NCBI GenBank assembly: GCA_026392145.1
Contig: JAPLCS010000249.1
Coordinates: 1-14,316 of the forward strand
DNA: 14,316 bases
Direction of reading: 5' to 3'
Source: Fimbriimonadales bacterium
Lineage (GTDB): Bacteria > Armatimonadota > Fimbriimonadia > Fimbriimonadales > Fimbriimonadaceae
The first letter of the stretch is position 1; each line of letters opens with the position of its first letter. The notes below the pieces were generated by a model, which worked only from the letters and a program-made list of their open reading frames with translations, had not been told where the DNA came from and ran no database searches. This document shows, piece after piece, positions 1-6,474 of the stretch. The translations under genes and the position numbers were made by a program.

Positions 1-1
1 C

Positions 2-331
2 ACGGGTCACTATCCTCAAAGAATGAGTTGGCTAAATGACTTTGATTGGGAAGTCACACCGACCTTTCCCGGATTAACCCCCGATGGAGTCGAAAAAAAC
101 CTTCCTGCAAACCTGTATCGTGGTCCTTACATATCAGACGACTCAGGAAACAGACTCTTTACTTCTCAACCGAATCCCAAAGGCGGCACCTTCACGCACA
201 TTGCAATCAAGATCATTTTTGACCCTGTTTCAGGGAGGCCATTCAACTGCATCTTACGTAGCAGAATTTTTACCGCTAACAGTAGTGCGACCGGAAATGA
301 CTCTAACGGAGTCCCCTATACATCCTACTGA
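2..331 (+). CDS. C-terminal part of an unidentified protein, possibly a minor pilin/pseudopilin (5' truncated)
   Basis: The frame is open from the first complete codon of the window (position 2) through an internal ATG at 23 to TGA at 329-331, so the real start lies outside and the ATG at 23 is probably internal. The 110 visible residues contain no recognisable catalytic motif. They include an aromatic patch (WLNDFDWEV), a Gly/Pro/Asn-rich middle, and an alternating hydrophobic stretch (THIAIKIIFD) near the end that looks like a beta strand. A strand-rich tail of this kind is common at the C-terminus of minor pilins and GspI/PilV-like pseudopilins. That is a guess from pattern only, because the diagnostic N-terminal prepilin helix would be outside the window. 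It converges on dnaB with an 18-bp gap. Confidence 0.5.
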   Translation, partial: TGHYPQRMSWLNDFDWEVTPTFPGLTPDGVEKNLPANLYRGPYISDDSGNRLFTSQPNPKGGTFTHIAIKIIFDPVSGRPFNCILRSRIFTANSSATGNDSNGVPYTSY

Positions 332-349
332 AATCTGCGATGTGCTCAC

Positions 350-1582
350 TTAATCCATAGGTGTCTGGAATCCGGCCGCACGTTCTAAATTTCTGTATCG
401 TGCGAATGCCGGCTGGAACCCAAGCATCACTTTGCCTACGGGTCCGTTTCGATGTTTTGCGATAATCACCTCTGCCTCTTGCACATCGTCATAGTTAGTA
501 ATCTCAGGCTTGTGCTCTTCCTTAGATTTGTAGTAGCTGTCCCTGTAGAGTAGCATCACCATATCAGCTTCGGCTTCAATTGAGCCAGATTCACGGATAT
601 CAGAGAGTTGCGGCCTCTTATCTTCTCGACTCTCTACCGCACGAGACAACTGGCTTAGGGCAATGACTGGGATTCCAAGTTCCTTTGCCATTGACTTACA
701 TTGACGGGCGATTTCTGAAATCTCTTGCACACGATTCTCCGTTCGCTTAGAGCCCCTCATCAGCTGAAGATAGTCGATAATCACCAAATCTAGACCATGC
801 TCTGCCTTCAACCTTCGACACTTCCCTCTCATTTCCATGGGCGAAATGTCACTGCCATCATCAATAAAAATGGGAAGTGAATATAATTTTTCGCACGCAT
901 CAGCAAGGGACATATACTGCTTCTCGCTTAACCCTTTATCAGATTTAAGAACCTGCATCGAGGTGCCAGAAACCATTGAAACCATCCGTCTTGTCAACTG
1001 AATAGAACTCATTTCCAAGGAAAAAATTGCAACAGATCCCTTGGAACCATCCCTCCCTCGACCCATAGCCACGTTGAGAGCGAAATCAAGTACCAGAGAG
1101 GTCTTACCCATCGCTGGCCGGGCTCCAATAATAACAAAATCACCCGGATAGAATCCCGTGGTGATTTTGTCTAAGTCTGTAAACCCTGTTGGGAGTCCGA
1201 ACATTGGCTGACCCGTCTCTATAATCCGGTCAACATCGACAAAAAATTCCTTGGCAAGTTGATCAACTCGCTGGAAGTACTTTCCAAGCTGCTTTCGACC
1301 GACTTCAAAAACTTCACGTTCTGCAAAATCAATCCTCTCATCTGCACCTTCCAGTTCTGGATCATGAACGATGTCAATGATGTTCCGACCGGCTAATTCC
1401 AGCCGACGCATAGTCGCTTTGTCCAAGACAATCTGAGCGTAATATTTTGCATTCGCGGCACTCGGAACGTACTCTGCCACCTGCATCAAATAATCCGTTC
1501 CGCCTACTTCTGTAAGTACCGCGCGCTCAGAAAGCTCAGTTCTCAAAGTGACTAAGTCCACCTCTTTGTGATGGCTCACCAA
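350..1582 (-). CDS. dnaB: Replicative DNA helicase DnaB, main reading frame (N-terminus cut off by an in-frame TAG)
   Basis: This is the hexameric replicative helicase that unwinds DNA at the fork and contacts primase. The 410 codons after the TAG hold most of the N-terminal domain, the linker helix region and the whole RecA-like ATPase domain. Walker A is GARPAMGKT (residues 153-161), Walker B is LVIIDYLQLM (about 266-275), the SQLSR motif is at about 310-314, and the late AKHRNGPVG segment is present. The frame opens with TTG at 1582 directly after TAG at 1585-1583, and no Shine-Dalgarno sequence precedes it, so TTG is a weak start. Homology to DnaB continues co-linearly upstream of the TAG (see 1583-1747). 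With the TAG read as sense, the product would be 465 residues, a normal DnaB length. The gene ends in TAA. Identity as DnaB is certain; whether a functional protein is made here is not. Confidence 0.93.
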   Translation of the reverse strand: MVSHHKEVDLVTLRTELSERAVLTEVGGTDYLMQVAEYVPSAANAKYYAQIVLDKATMRRLELAGRNIIDIVHDPELEGADERIDFAEREVFEVGRKQLGKYFQRVDQLAKEFFVDVDRIIETGQPMFGLPTGFTDLDKITTGFYPGDFVIIGARPAMGKTSLVLDFALNVAMGRGRDGSKGSVAIFSLEMSSIQLTRRMVSMVSGTSMQVLKSDKGLSEKQYMSLADACEKLYSLPIFIDDGSDISPMEMRGKCRRLKAEHGLDLVIIDYLQLMRGSKRTENRVQEISEIARQCKSMAKELGIPVIALSQLSRAVESREDKRPQLSDIRESGSIEAEADMVMLLYRDSYYKSKEEHKPEITNYDDVQEAEVIIAKHRNGPVGKVMLGFQPAFARYRNLERAAGFQTPMD

Positions 1583-1747
1583 CTAACGAATGCTACGAAA
1601 TATGATTTGATGAGCGGGCCGAAAAAAGTCATCCTCATTGAGTATCGTAACAATCTCTTCAGCAGCACGCTGAGAGAGAATCATCGAACCGAGCACACTC
1701 ATCTCAGCTTCAATGCTATGGAGTGGTAATCGCGGTTCGGTGCTCAT
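1583..1747 (-). pseudogene. dnaB: DnaB N-terminal segment ending at a premature TAG
   Basis: Read on the minus strand from ATG at 1747, this gives 54 codons and then TAG (1585-1583), in frame with the main dnaB frame (162 nt from ATG to TAG). The translation has the signature start of DnaB: a PLHSIEAEMSVLGSMIL segment (family pattern P..xxEAExxVLGxxL) followed by DDFFRPAHQIIF (family pattern DFYxxxHxxIF). Recalled against E. coli DnaB, the region from IF to the later DL motif has the same number of residues when TAG counts as one codon, so there is no indel, only one nonsense codon. It could be a genuine nonsense mutation, a sequencing error, suppression, or a split into two polypeptides by reinitiation at the adjacent TTG. 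No Shine-Dalgarno sequence is visible before the ATG. Confidence 0.85.
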
Positions 1748-1757
1748 CGGAGCACTA

Positions 1758-1763
1758 ATTATA
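1758..1763 (-). promoter_or_regulatory. Candidate -10 box (TATAAT) in front of dnaB
   Basis: On the minus strand the 41-bp gap between the zinc-ribbon gene and the dnaB ATG contains a perfect TATAAT, 10 nt before the ATG. No good -35 match exists: TTGTAC lies 15 bp upstream, too close and only 3/6. If used, transcription would begin about 4 nt before the ATG, giving a nearly leaderless dnaB message, which would fit the absence of a Shine-Dalgarno sequence. A hexamer can occur by chance in such AT-rich sequence. Confidence 0.3.
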
Positions 1764-1788
1764 CGCCTTTTAGCACTTGTACAAAGAC

Positions 1789-2178
1789 TTACGCGGTGGT
1801 GTCAATCGGTCGATATCCACGTATCCGAAGCATCATCAGTTTAAGTCGATCACGCACAGGTAATGGCCTTGGCTCGGTCACATCACCGAAGCTAGGACAT
1901 CTTAAAATGAGTTCGTCAAGTGCTTCATTCACTCGGGATTCATCATGGTCAAATGCATTGTGCCAAGAGCAAATAAAACACTCTTCCTGATCCGCAGAAT
2001 TGAGAGCATCGCACACTGGACAAACTTTCAACATTTTTCCCACACCGAGTTTCAAGTGAGTTTCGCTAGCTTGTTTGTTGAATTCGGCGTGTTCCATCTC
2101 TTCAAATAGTTGGCAAATGAACGCCAACTTCTCCAGAACTTTCGGATAAATAGGCAAAAAATCAGGCAATTCATCCAT
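1789..2178 (-). CDS. Small zinc-ribbon protein of unknown function
   Basis: The 129-aa product is acidic in its first half and contains one four-cysteine zinc-ribbon-like motif: CPVC at about residues 53-56 and CFIC at about 67-70, separated by ten residues. The remainder looks helical, with no signal peptide or membrane segment, so it is probably cytosolic. I do not recognise the family. Such ribbons bind zinc structurally and often mediate nucleic-acid or protein contacts, but the role here is unknown. It lies 41 bp upstream of the dnaB ATG on the same strand, so co-transcription is possible. It is divergent from mntH with only 15 bp between start codons, so its promoter and that of mntH must overlap or lie inside the other gene. 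The start is ATG and the stop TAA. Confidence 0.78.
   Translation of the reverse strand: MDELPDFLPIYPKVLEKLAFICQLFEEMEHAEFNKQASETHLKLGVGKMLKVCPVCDALNSADQEECFICSWHNAFDHDESRVNEALDELILRCPSFGDVTEPRPLPVRDRLKLMMLRIRGYRPIDTTA
2108..2129. promoter_or_regulatory. Perfect 7-bp inverted repeat (AGTTGGC-N8-GCCAACT) upstream of mntH
   Basis: AGTTGGC and GCCAACT are exact reverse complements separated by 8 bp. The repeat is centred about 75 bp upstream of the mntH ATG and lies inside the 5' coding part of the divergent zinc-ribbon gene. The mntH promoter has to be in this stretch because the true intergenic space is 15 bp, so the dyad could be a regulator site. Being in coding sequence, it may also be chance. 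It does not match a regulator box I know. Confidence 0.3.
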
Positions 2179-2186
2179 AATAAAAG

Positions 2187-2200
2187 TTAGCCAATGCTAA
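2187..2200. promoter_or_regulatory. TTAG-N6-CTAA dyad over the mntH start codon, possible DtxR/MntR-type operator
   Basis: TTAGC-CAAT-GCTAA is a perfect 5-bp inverted repeat. Its TTAG-N6-CTAA layout equals the core of DtxR/IdeR-type operators (TTAGGTTAGCCTAA as I recall it), and metal-responsive DtxR-family repressors commonly control mntH. It spans the mntH ATG (2194-2196) and lies 9-22 nt upstream of the divergent zinc-ribbon start, where a repressor could cover both genes. The central six bases differ from the consensus and no regulator gene is in the window. Confidence 0.3.
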
Positions 2201-3543
2201 ATTTCCAAAGAAAGCATGAGAAAAGCTTGCCAGATGTTAACAAATCGGTTCAGGCTTTATCATTTTGGAAATTCTTAGGACCTGGATTTTTAGTAAGCGT
2301 TGGCTATATGGACCCAGGAAACTGGGCAACAGATTTAGCGGGTGGCTCCAAACTTGGCTACCAACTTCTGTGGGTAATTCTCGCCTCAAACCTCATCGCC
2401 ATATTTCTTCAAACTCTTTGCGCTCGCCTTGGCGTAGCAGGACAAATTGATTTAGCTCAAGCAAGCCGAGCACAGTTCACAAAGCCCGTTGCAAGCCTCC
2501 TGTGGATTCTCGCAGAAGTTGCAATCATTGCTACTGATGTCGCCGAGGTCATAGGCAGCGCCGTTGCGCTCCACCTGCTGTTCGGAATTCCAAAGGTTGC
2601 AGGAGTGCTTATCACTGGTTTAGATGTCCTGGCAATCCTTGCGCTCATGAAATTTGGCTTTCGCAAACTTGAAGCCATTATAGTCACCCTGGTAGCTACC
2701 ATTGCCATTTGCTTCATGATCAACATCATCTGGGCACAACCTGACTGGCAGGCGGTAGCAGGAGGACTCATTCCTAGATCCCAACCCAAAGGAGAGGCAC
2801 TCGCTATCGCTGTTGGAATTCTTGGAGCGACCGTCATGCCGCACAATCTGTATCTCCACAGCGCAATTGTTCAGACTCGAAAATTTGAGGATACAAAACT
2901 AGCCGTAAGGAGTGCCACCATTGATTCTGCCATTGCCTTAGGTATGGCGTTCTTCGTCAATGCCTCTATCCTGGTCCTTGCCGCAGCAGTCTTTCATAAA
3001 AACAACATTCCAGTTGACACGCTCGAAAAAGCCCATGAACTACTGAAACCCATGTTAGGAGGAGCGGCAGCCACCCTTTTCGCCGTGGCTCTTCTGGCCT
3101 CGGGACAATCATCTACCATCACGGGAACCTTAGCTGGTCAAGTAGTAATGGAAGGATTTATGCAATGGAAAGTAACTCCATGGCTACGCAGAGCACTTAC
3201 TAGAGGACTAGCACTCATTCCCGCTGTTATCTTGGTATCAGCTACAAGCGGACGAGACGTGGACGGACTTATCCTCTCTCAAATAGTTTTATCTTTACAA
3301 CTCCCCTTCGCAGTGTTTCCGCTTGTACTTGTGACCGCAAACAAAGAAATCATGGGACCATTTACCTCTCCAAAATGGATTACTGTAATTGGTCTCGCGA
3401 TTGGCACCGTAATATCTCTTCTCAATATCCAACTATTGGTTGAACAGTTGGGACTCCTTCCAGTGTCTTTCCTCGCCATTGGCATCATCACGTTTCTTTT
3501 CATTTTTCGCCATGATTCAGCAAACCGAGTGAATCATGACTGA
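2194..3543 (+). CDS. mntH: Nramp-family divalent metal transporter (MntH-like)
   Basis: This is a proton-coupled importer of Mn2+ (also Fe2+ and similar ions) in the inner membrane. The 449-aa protein is hydrophobic along its length, consistent with 11-12 transmembrane helices. Both metal-binding hallmarks are present: DPGN in the first helix (residues 40-43, within GYMDPGNWATDLAGG) and MPHN in helix 6 (residues 215-218, within MPHNLYLHSA). ATDVAEVIGSA (113-123) matches the conserved third-helix segment. It is slightly longer than the roughly 410 residues of E. coli MntH. ATG at 2194 is the only plausible start because an in-frame TAG lies just upstream. No Shine-Dalgarno sequence is apparent. 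The gene starts 15 bp from the divergent zinc-ribbon gene, and a DtxR-like dyad covers its start codon. Family is certain; metal preference is inferred. Confidence 0.95.
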   Translation: MLNFQRKHEKSLPDVNKSVQALSFWKFLGPGFLVSVGYMDPGNWATDLAGGSKLGYQLLWVILASNLIAIFLQTLCARLGVAGQIDLAQASRAQFTKPVASLLWILAEVAIIATDVAEVIGSAVALHLLFGIPKVAGVLITGLDVLAILALMKFGFRKLEAIIVTLVATIAICFMINIIWAQPDWQAVAGGLIPRSQPKGEALAIAVGILGATVMPHNLYLHSAIVQTRKFEDTKLAVRSATIDSAIALGMAFFVNASILVLAAAVFHKNNIPVDTLEKAHELLKPMLGGAAATLFAVALLASGQSSTITGTLAGQVVMEGFMQWKVTPWLRRALTRGLALIPAVILVSATSGRDVDGLILSQIVLSLQLPFAVFPLVLVTANKEIMGPFTSPKWITVIGLAIGTVISLLNIQLLVEQLGLLPVSFLAIGIITFLFIFRHDSANRVNHD

Positions 3544-3586
3544 GACACCAACCGAATTCACCTCCGAACGTAGGTAAAACGTAAGC

Positions 3587-6142
3587 ATGTTGAATATGCG
3601 CAATTTATTGTGCCGTCGGTTCTTGGTAACCGGCATCTTTCTTGCAGTTGGGACATCCATTGCGTCCGCAAAGATCACCACCCCCAAACAGTTCTTTGGT
3701 TTTGATGTTTGCGATGACTATCAACTCGCAAACTATCAACAGCTAAGTGCTTACTGGCAAAAGTTAGCCTCTGAATCCAATCGAGTGAAGTTAGTGAGCA
3801 TCGGCAAGACAGAAGAAGGTCGAGACCAATGGATGCTTCTCATCAGCGATCCAAACAACATCCGAAACGCCGAAAAAATAAGACAAACTGCCGAACGAAT
3901 TTCAAAAGCCAAGGATTTCAAAGACTTCAATGAGTTTCAGTCAGTAGCTAAATCCGCAAAATCAGTGGTTTGGATTGACGGTGGACTTCACGCCAACGAG
4001 ACTTTAGGAGCTCAGCAACTTATCGAAACCGCCTACCAACTTGTTTCAAGAAACGACGAAGAAAACAAGCGGATTCTGAAAGACACCATGATACTTCTTG
4101 TCCACGCCAATCCAGATGGAATGGATTTGGTTTCAAATTGGTACATGCGCAAGAAAACTCCCTCAGAGCGTAGTCTTGCAAACATTCCTGAACTGTACGA
4201 GAAATACGCTGGGCACGATAATAACCGAGACTTTTTCCAAATGAATCTGGCAGAGACCAGAAACATGAATAAGATTCTCTACCGAACATGGTTCCCACAA
4301 ATCATGTACAACCATCACCAAAGCGCACCTTCGGGAACAATAATGTTCTGTCCGCCCTTCCGGAACCCATTCAACTATCACGTAGATCCGCTGGTAAACA
4401 ATGCAACAGACCTGGTAGGAACTCACATCATTCATCGCCTAACAGGGCAAAACCTTGGAGGTGTAGTGAGCCGAGACGCTGCGAGTTTCAATGCTTGGTG
4501 GAATGGTGGTTTAAGAACCACAACGTATTTCCACAATATGGTGGGAATCCTCACTGAAACATGGGGAAGCCCAAATCCCACGATGGTTCCATTCGTTCCA
4601 GAACGTCAAATTCCGAGCACGGATCTTCCCAAACCTGTTGATGTGAGACTTTGGCACCTCAAAGATAGTCTCAGATACGAAGTAGAGGCAAACTACGCCA
4701 TCCTAGACTACGCTTCCCGATACAGAGAGCGCGTTCTTCTTTCGGTGTACCAAGCAGCTACAAACTCAATTGAAAGGGGGTCTAAAGATAACTGGACGCG
4801 CTACCCTTCAAGAATCAAGGAACTGGGTGAAGCAAGCTTAAAGAATGACTCGCTGAAAGATGCGAGATACTACAGAGTTGATCTCAGTGCAAACACGGAT
4901 CAACACTCCGCACGAACCTTCTTAAACCTGCTCATTAATAGTGGAATTGACGTCTACAATTCGGGATCAAAATACATCATCCCATGCAATCAGGCATATC
5001 GCCCTCACATTCTTGATATGTTTGAGGCTCAAGATTATCCGAACGACTTTCAGTACCCAGGAGGACCTCCGAAGCCACCCTATGACAGTGCCGGTTACAC
5101 ACCCGCTTACACCATGGGCGTGAAGTTTGAGCGTCATTTTGATACTGCAAATCTGTCAGGTGCAAATGGCCCGATTGCACCCATTCAGCAACCGATTGCA
5201 GAGTTAAAAGCTCGAACTAAACTGTTCTGGAAAGATAATGAAACCTATAAGCAGTTGAACCTCGCCATAAAAAACGGCATGAAAGCTCAACTCGTAAGAG
5301 ACGGAGTCGTTATATATCCTGCAAGTCAAACTCCATCCGAAGCAACTCAATGGTATAGCCCCAAGAGAGTCGCTCTGTTAGATAGATTCGGAGGCAACAT
5401 GCCCTCTGGATGGATGCGGTGGCTCTTCGACAACTGGAACTTTGATTACACGGTAATTTTCCCGCCTCAGATTGATAAAGGAAGCTTAAAAGCAAATTTT
5501 GATGTCATTGTCATCCCAGACTCCCTAGTCTCTCGAACACTAGGAAGACAAGGGCGCGGAGGTGCAAATAGCGGGTCTTCAAATGAAAACCCAATTGATA
5601 CTGATCCTACTGTCCCAGAAAAATACAAAGGGCGCTTCGGTGCAGTCAATGAACAGACCATATCATCACTTCGAAAATTTGTCGAGGAAGGCGGACGGAT
5701 TGTTGCTATCGGAAGCTCCTCATGGGGGATTGCCGGACAATTCAAACTTCCTATTTCGAACTACATGATTGACCCATCGACTCAAAAAGCGTATTCAAAT
5801 ACGCAATTCTATGTTCCCGCTTCTGTGTTAAGAGTTAAGATTGAGTCAGATCCTATGACATTAGGAGTTTCCGAATATCTGGATACCATTTTCGATGACT
5901 CTCCCGTATTCTCCATTAATCAAACTGACGCAGAAAAGATAAAGGTTCTAGCGCGATTTGATAGTGACAAGCCACTTAAATCAGGCTGGGCATGGGGTCA
6001 AGAAAAGCTTAAAGGTGGTGTCGCAATGGCATCAGTCAAGCTCGGAAAGGGAGATGTTGTACTGTATGGCCCCGAGGTCAATTTCAGAGGACAAAATCAC
6101 GCCTCATTTAAGCTGATTTTCAACGCGATTATTCAAGACTGA
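3587..6142 (+). CDS. Secreted M14-family zinc carboxypeptidase with C-terminal GATase1-like domain
   Basis: The 851-aa product starts with a signal peptide: basic MLNMRNLLCRR, a hydrophobic core, and a probable cleavage after ASA near residue 28. The M14 domain occupies about residues 40-390. Zinc ligands H135 and E138 are seen in GLHANE, with the third histidine in YNHHQSAPSG (243 or 244). The likely catalytic glutamate is E324 in ILTETWGSPN. The region from about 593 to the end (KRVALLDRFGG, then FDVIVIPD, then LRKFVEEGGRIVAIGSSS) resembles the class I glutamine-amidotransferase-like domain often appended to these large M14 peptidases. A Gly/Ser/Asn-rich loop interrupts it near 655-675. It probably hydrolyses peptides outside the cytoplasm. 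An alternative ATG lies three codons downstream (3596). It follows mntH by 43 bp and its stop overlaps the convergent 113-aa gene by 10 bp. Confidence 0.92.
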   Translation: MLNMRNLLCRRFLVTGIFLAVGTSIASAKITTPKQFFGFDVCDDYQLANYQQLSAYWQKLASESNRVKLVSIGKTEEGRDQWMLLISDPNNIRNAEKIRQTAERISKAKDFKDFNEFQSVAKSAKSVVWIDGGLHANETLGAQQLIETAYQLVSRNDEENKRILKDTMILLVHANPDGMDLVSNWYMRKKTPSERSLANIPELYEKYAGHDNNRDFFQMNLAETRNMNKILYRTWFPQIMYNHHQSAPSGTIMFCPPFRNPFNYHVDPLVNNATDLVGTHIIHRLTGQNLGGVVSRDAASFNAWWNGGLRTTTYFHNMVGILTETWGSPNPTMVPFVPERQIPSTDLPKPVDVRLWHLKDSLRYEVEANYAILDYASRYRERVLLSVYQAATNSIERGSKDNWTRYPSRIKELGEASLKNDSLKDARYYRVDLSANTDQHSARTFLNLLINSGIDVYNSGSKYIIPCNQAYRPHILDMFEAQDYPNDFQYPGGPPKPPYDSAGYTPAYTMGVKFERHFDTANLSGANGPIAPIQQPIAELKARTKLFWKDNETYKQLNLAIKNGMKAQLVRDGVVIYPASQTPSEATQWYSPKRVALLDRFGGNMPSGWMRWLFDNWNFDYTVIFPPQIDKGSLKANFDVIVIPDSLVSRTLGRQGRGGANSGSSNENPIDTDPTVPEKYKGRFGAVNEQTISSLRKFVEEGGRIVAIGSSSWGIAGQFKLPISNYMIDPSTQKAYSNTQFYVPASVLRVKIESDPMTLGVSEYLDTIFDDSPVFSINQTDAEKIKVLARFDSDKPLKSGWAWGQEKLKGGVAMASVKLGKGDVVLYGPEVNFRGQNHASFKLIFNAIIQD

Positions 6143-6474
6143 GTTGAATGTGGTTTCCGCAACTCCTCCAGGATTTGGGGGAGTTTGTAGGTCAATTCGC
6201 TATTCGTAGCGAGGCGGTCAACCTCTAGGTCTTTGCCCAGATCAAGTAATTCTTTCTCCTTATGTCCAGCATGGGCAATCACAAAAACTCCAAGCTGTTT
6301 GAGATCTGGAACGAGTAACTGAGCTTTGGGGTCACCTAAGTTAATGATTGCTCCGTCTGCCAACTCATCTTCAGGAACTGAACTCTGGACACTTGCTTCG
6401 TGTCCTAAGCCTCTAAAAGATTGCAACAATCGTGATGACCACATTAGATTCGATTCAAATACCCAAAATTTCAT
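6133..6474 (-). CDS. Small degenerate receiver-like protein, function unknown
   Basis: This 113-aa cytosolic protein has an alternating strand/helix pattern like a response-regulator receiver domain: MKFWVFESN corresponds to strand 1, AIINLGDP to strand 3, VFVIAHAGH to strand 4, and a final helix ends the chain. The usual acidic pair after strand 1 is reduced to one Glu, and the position expected for the phosphorylated Asp appears to be N45. If it is a receiver relative, it probably cannot be phosphorylated. Similarity is by pattern only. Its ATG overlaps the dapF stop as ATGA (4 bp), indicating translational coupling as last gene of the minus-strand cluster. Its 3' end runs 10 bp into the convergent M14 gene, and its coding sequence carries the hairpin at 6161-6185. 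Confidence 0.72.
   Translation of the reverse strand: MKFWVFESNLMWSSRLLQSFRGLGHEASVQSSVPEDELADGAIINLGDPKAQLLVPDLKQLGVFVIAHAGHKEKELLDLGKDLEVDRLATNSELTYKLPQILEELRKPHSTQS
6161..6188 (+). terminator. Candidate hairpin terminator for the M14 peptidase transcript
   Basis: AACTCCTCC (6161-6169) and GGGGGAGTT (6177-6185) form a 9-bp stem with one G-U wobble and a 7-nt loop, starting 18 nt after the M14 stop codon. Only three Ts follow (TTTG), so the U-tract is short and intrinsic termination may be weak. The hairpin lies inside the coding sequence of the convergent 113-aa gene, where it encodes part of QILEELRK. Towards the minus strand it is followed by GCGG, so it does not look like a terminator in that direction. 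Confidence 0.4.

Noticed and set aside
299..313. GACTC-TAACG-GAGTC hairpin between the first gene and dnaB
   Set aside because: The stem is only 5 bp, lies in coding sequence and has no T-run on either strand, so it is not convincing as a terminator.
1583..1585. Genome-wide reassignment of TAG to a sense codon as explanation for the dnaB stop
   Set aside because: TAG ends the 78-aa gene at 9853-9855 and a second in-frame TAG follows shortly after; one interrupted gene is not enough to claim recoding.
2457..2846. 129-codon minus-strand frame inside mntH
   Set aside because: It is a Met/Ala/Ser/Thr-rich antisense shadow of transmembrane codons in a certain Nramp gene.
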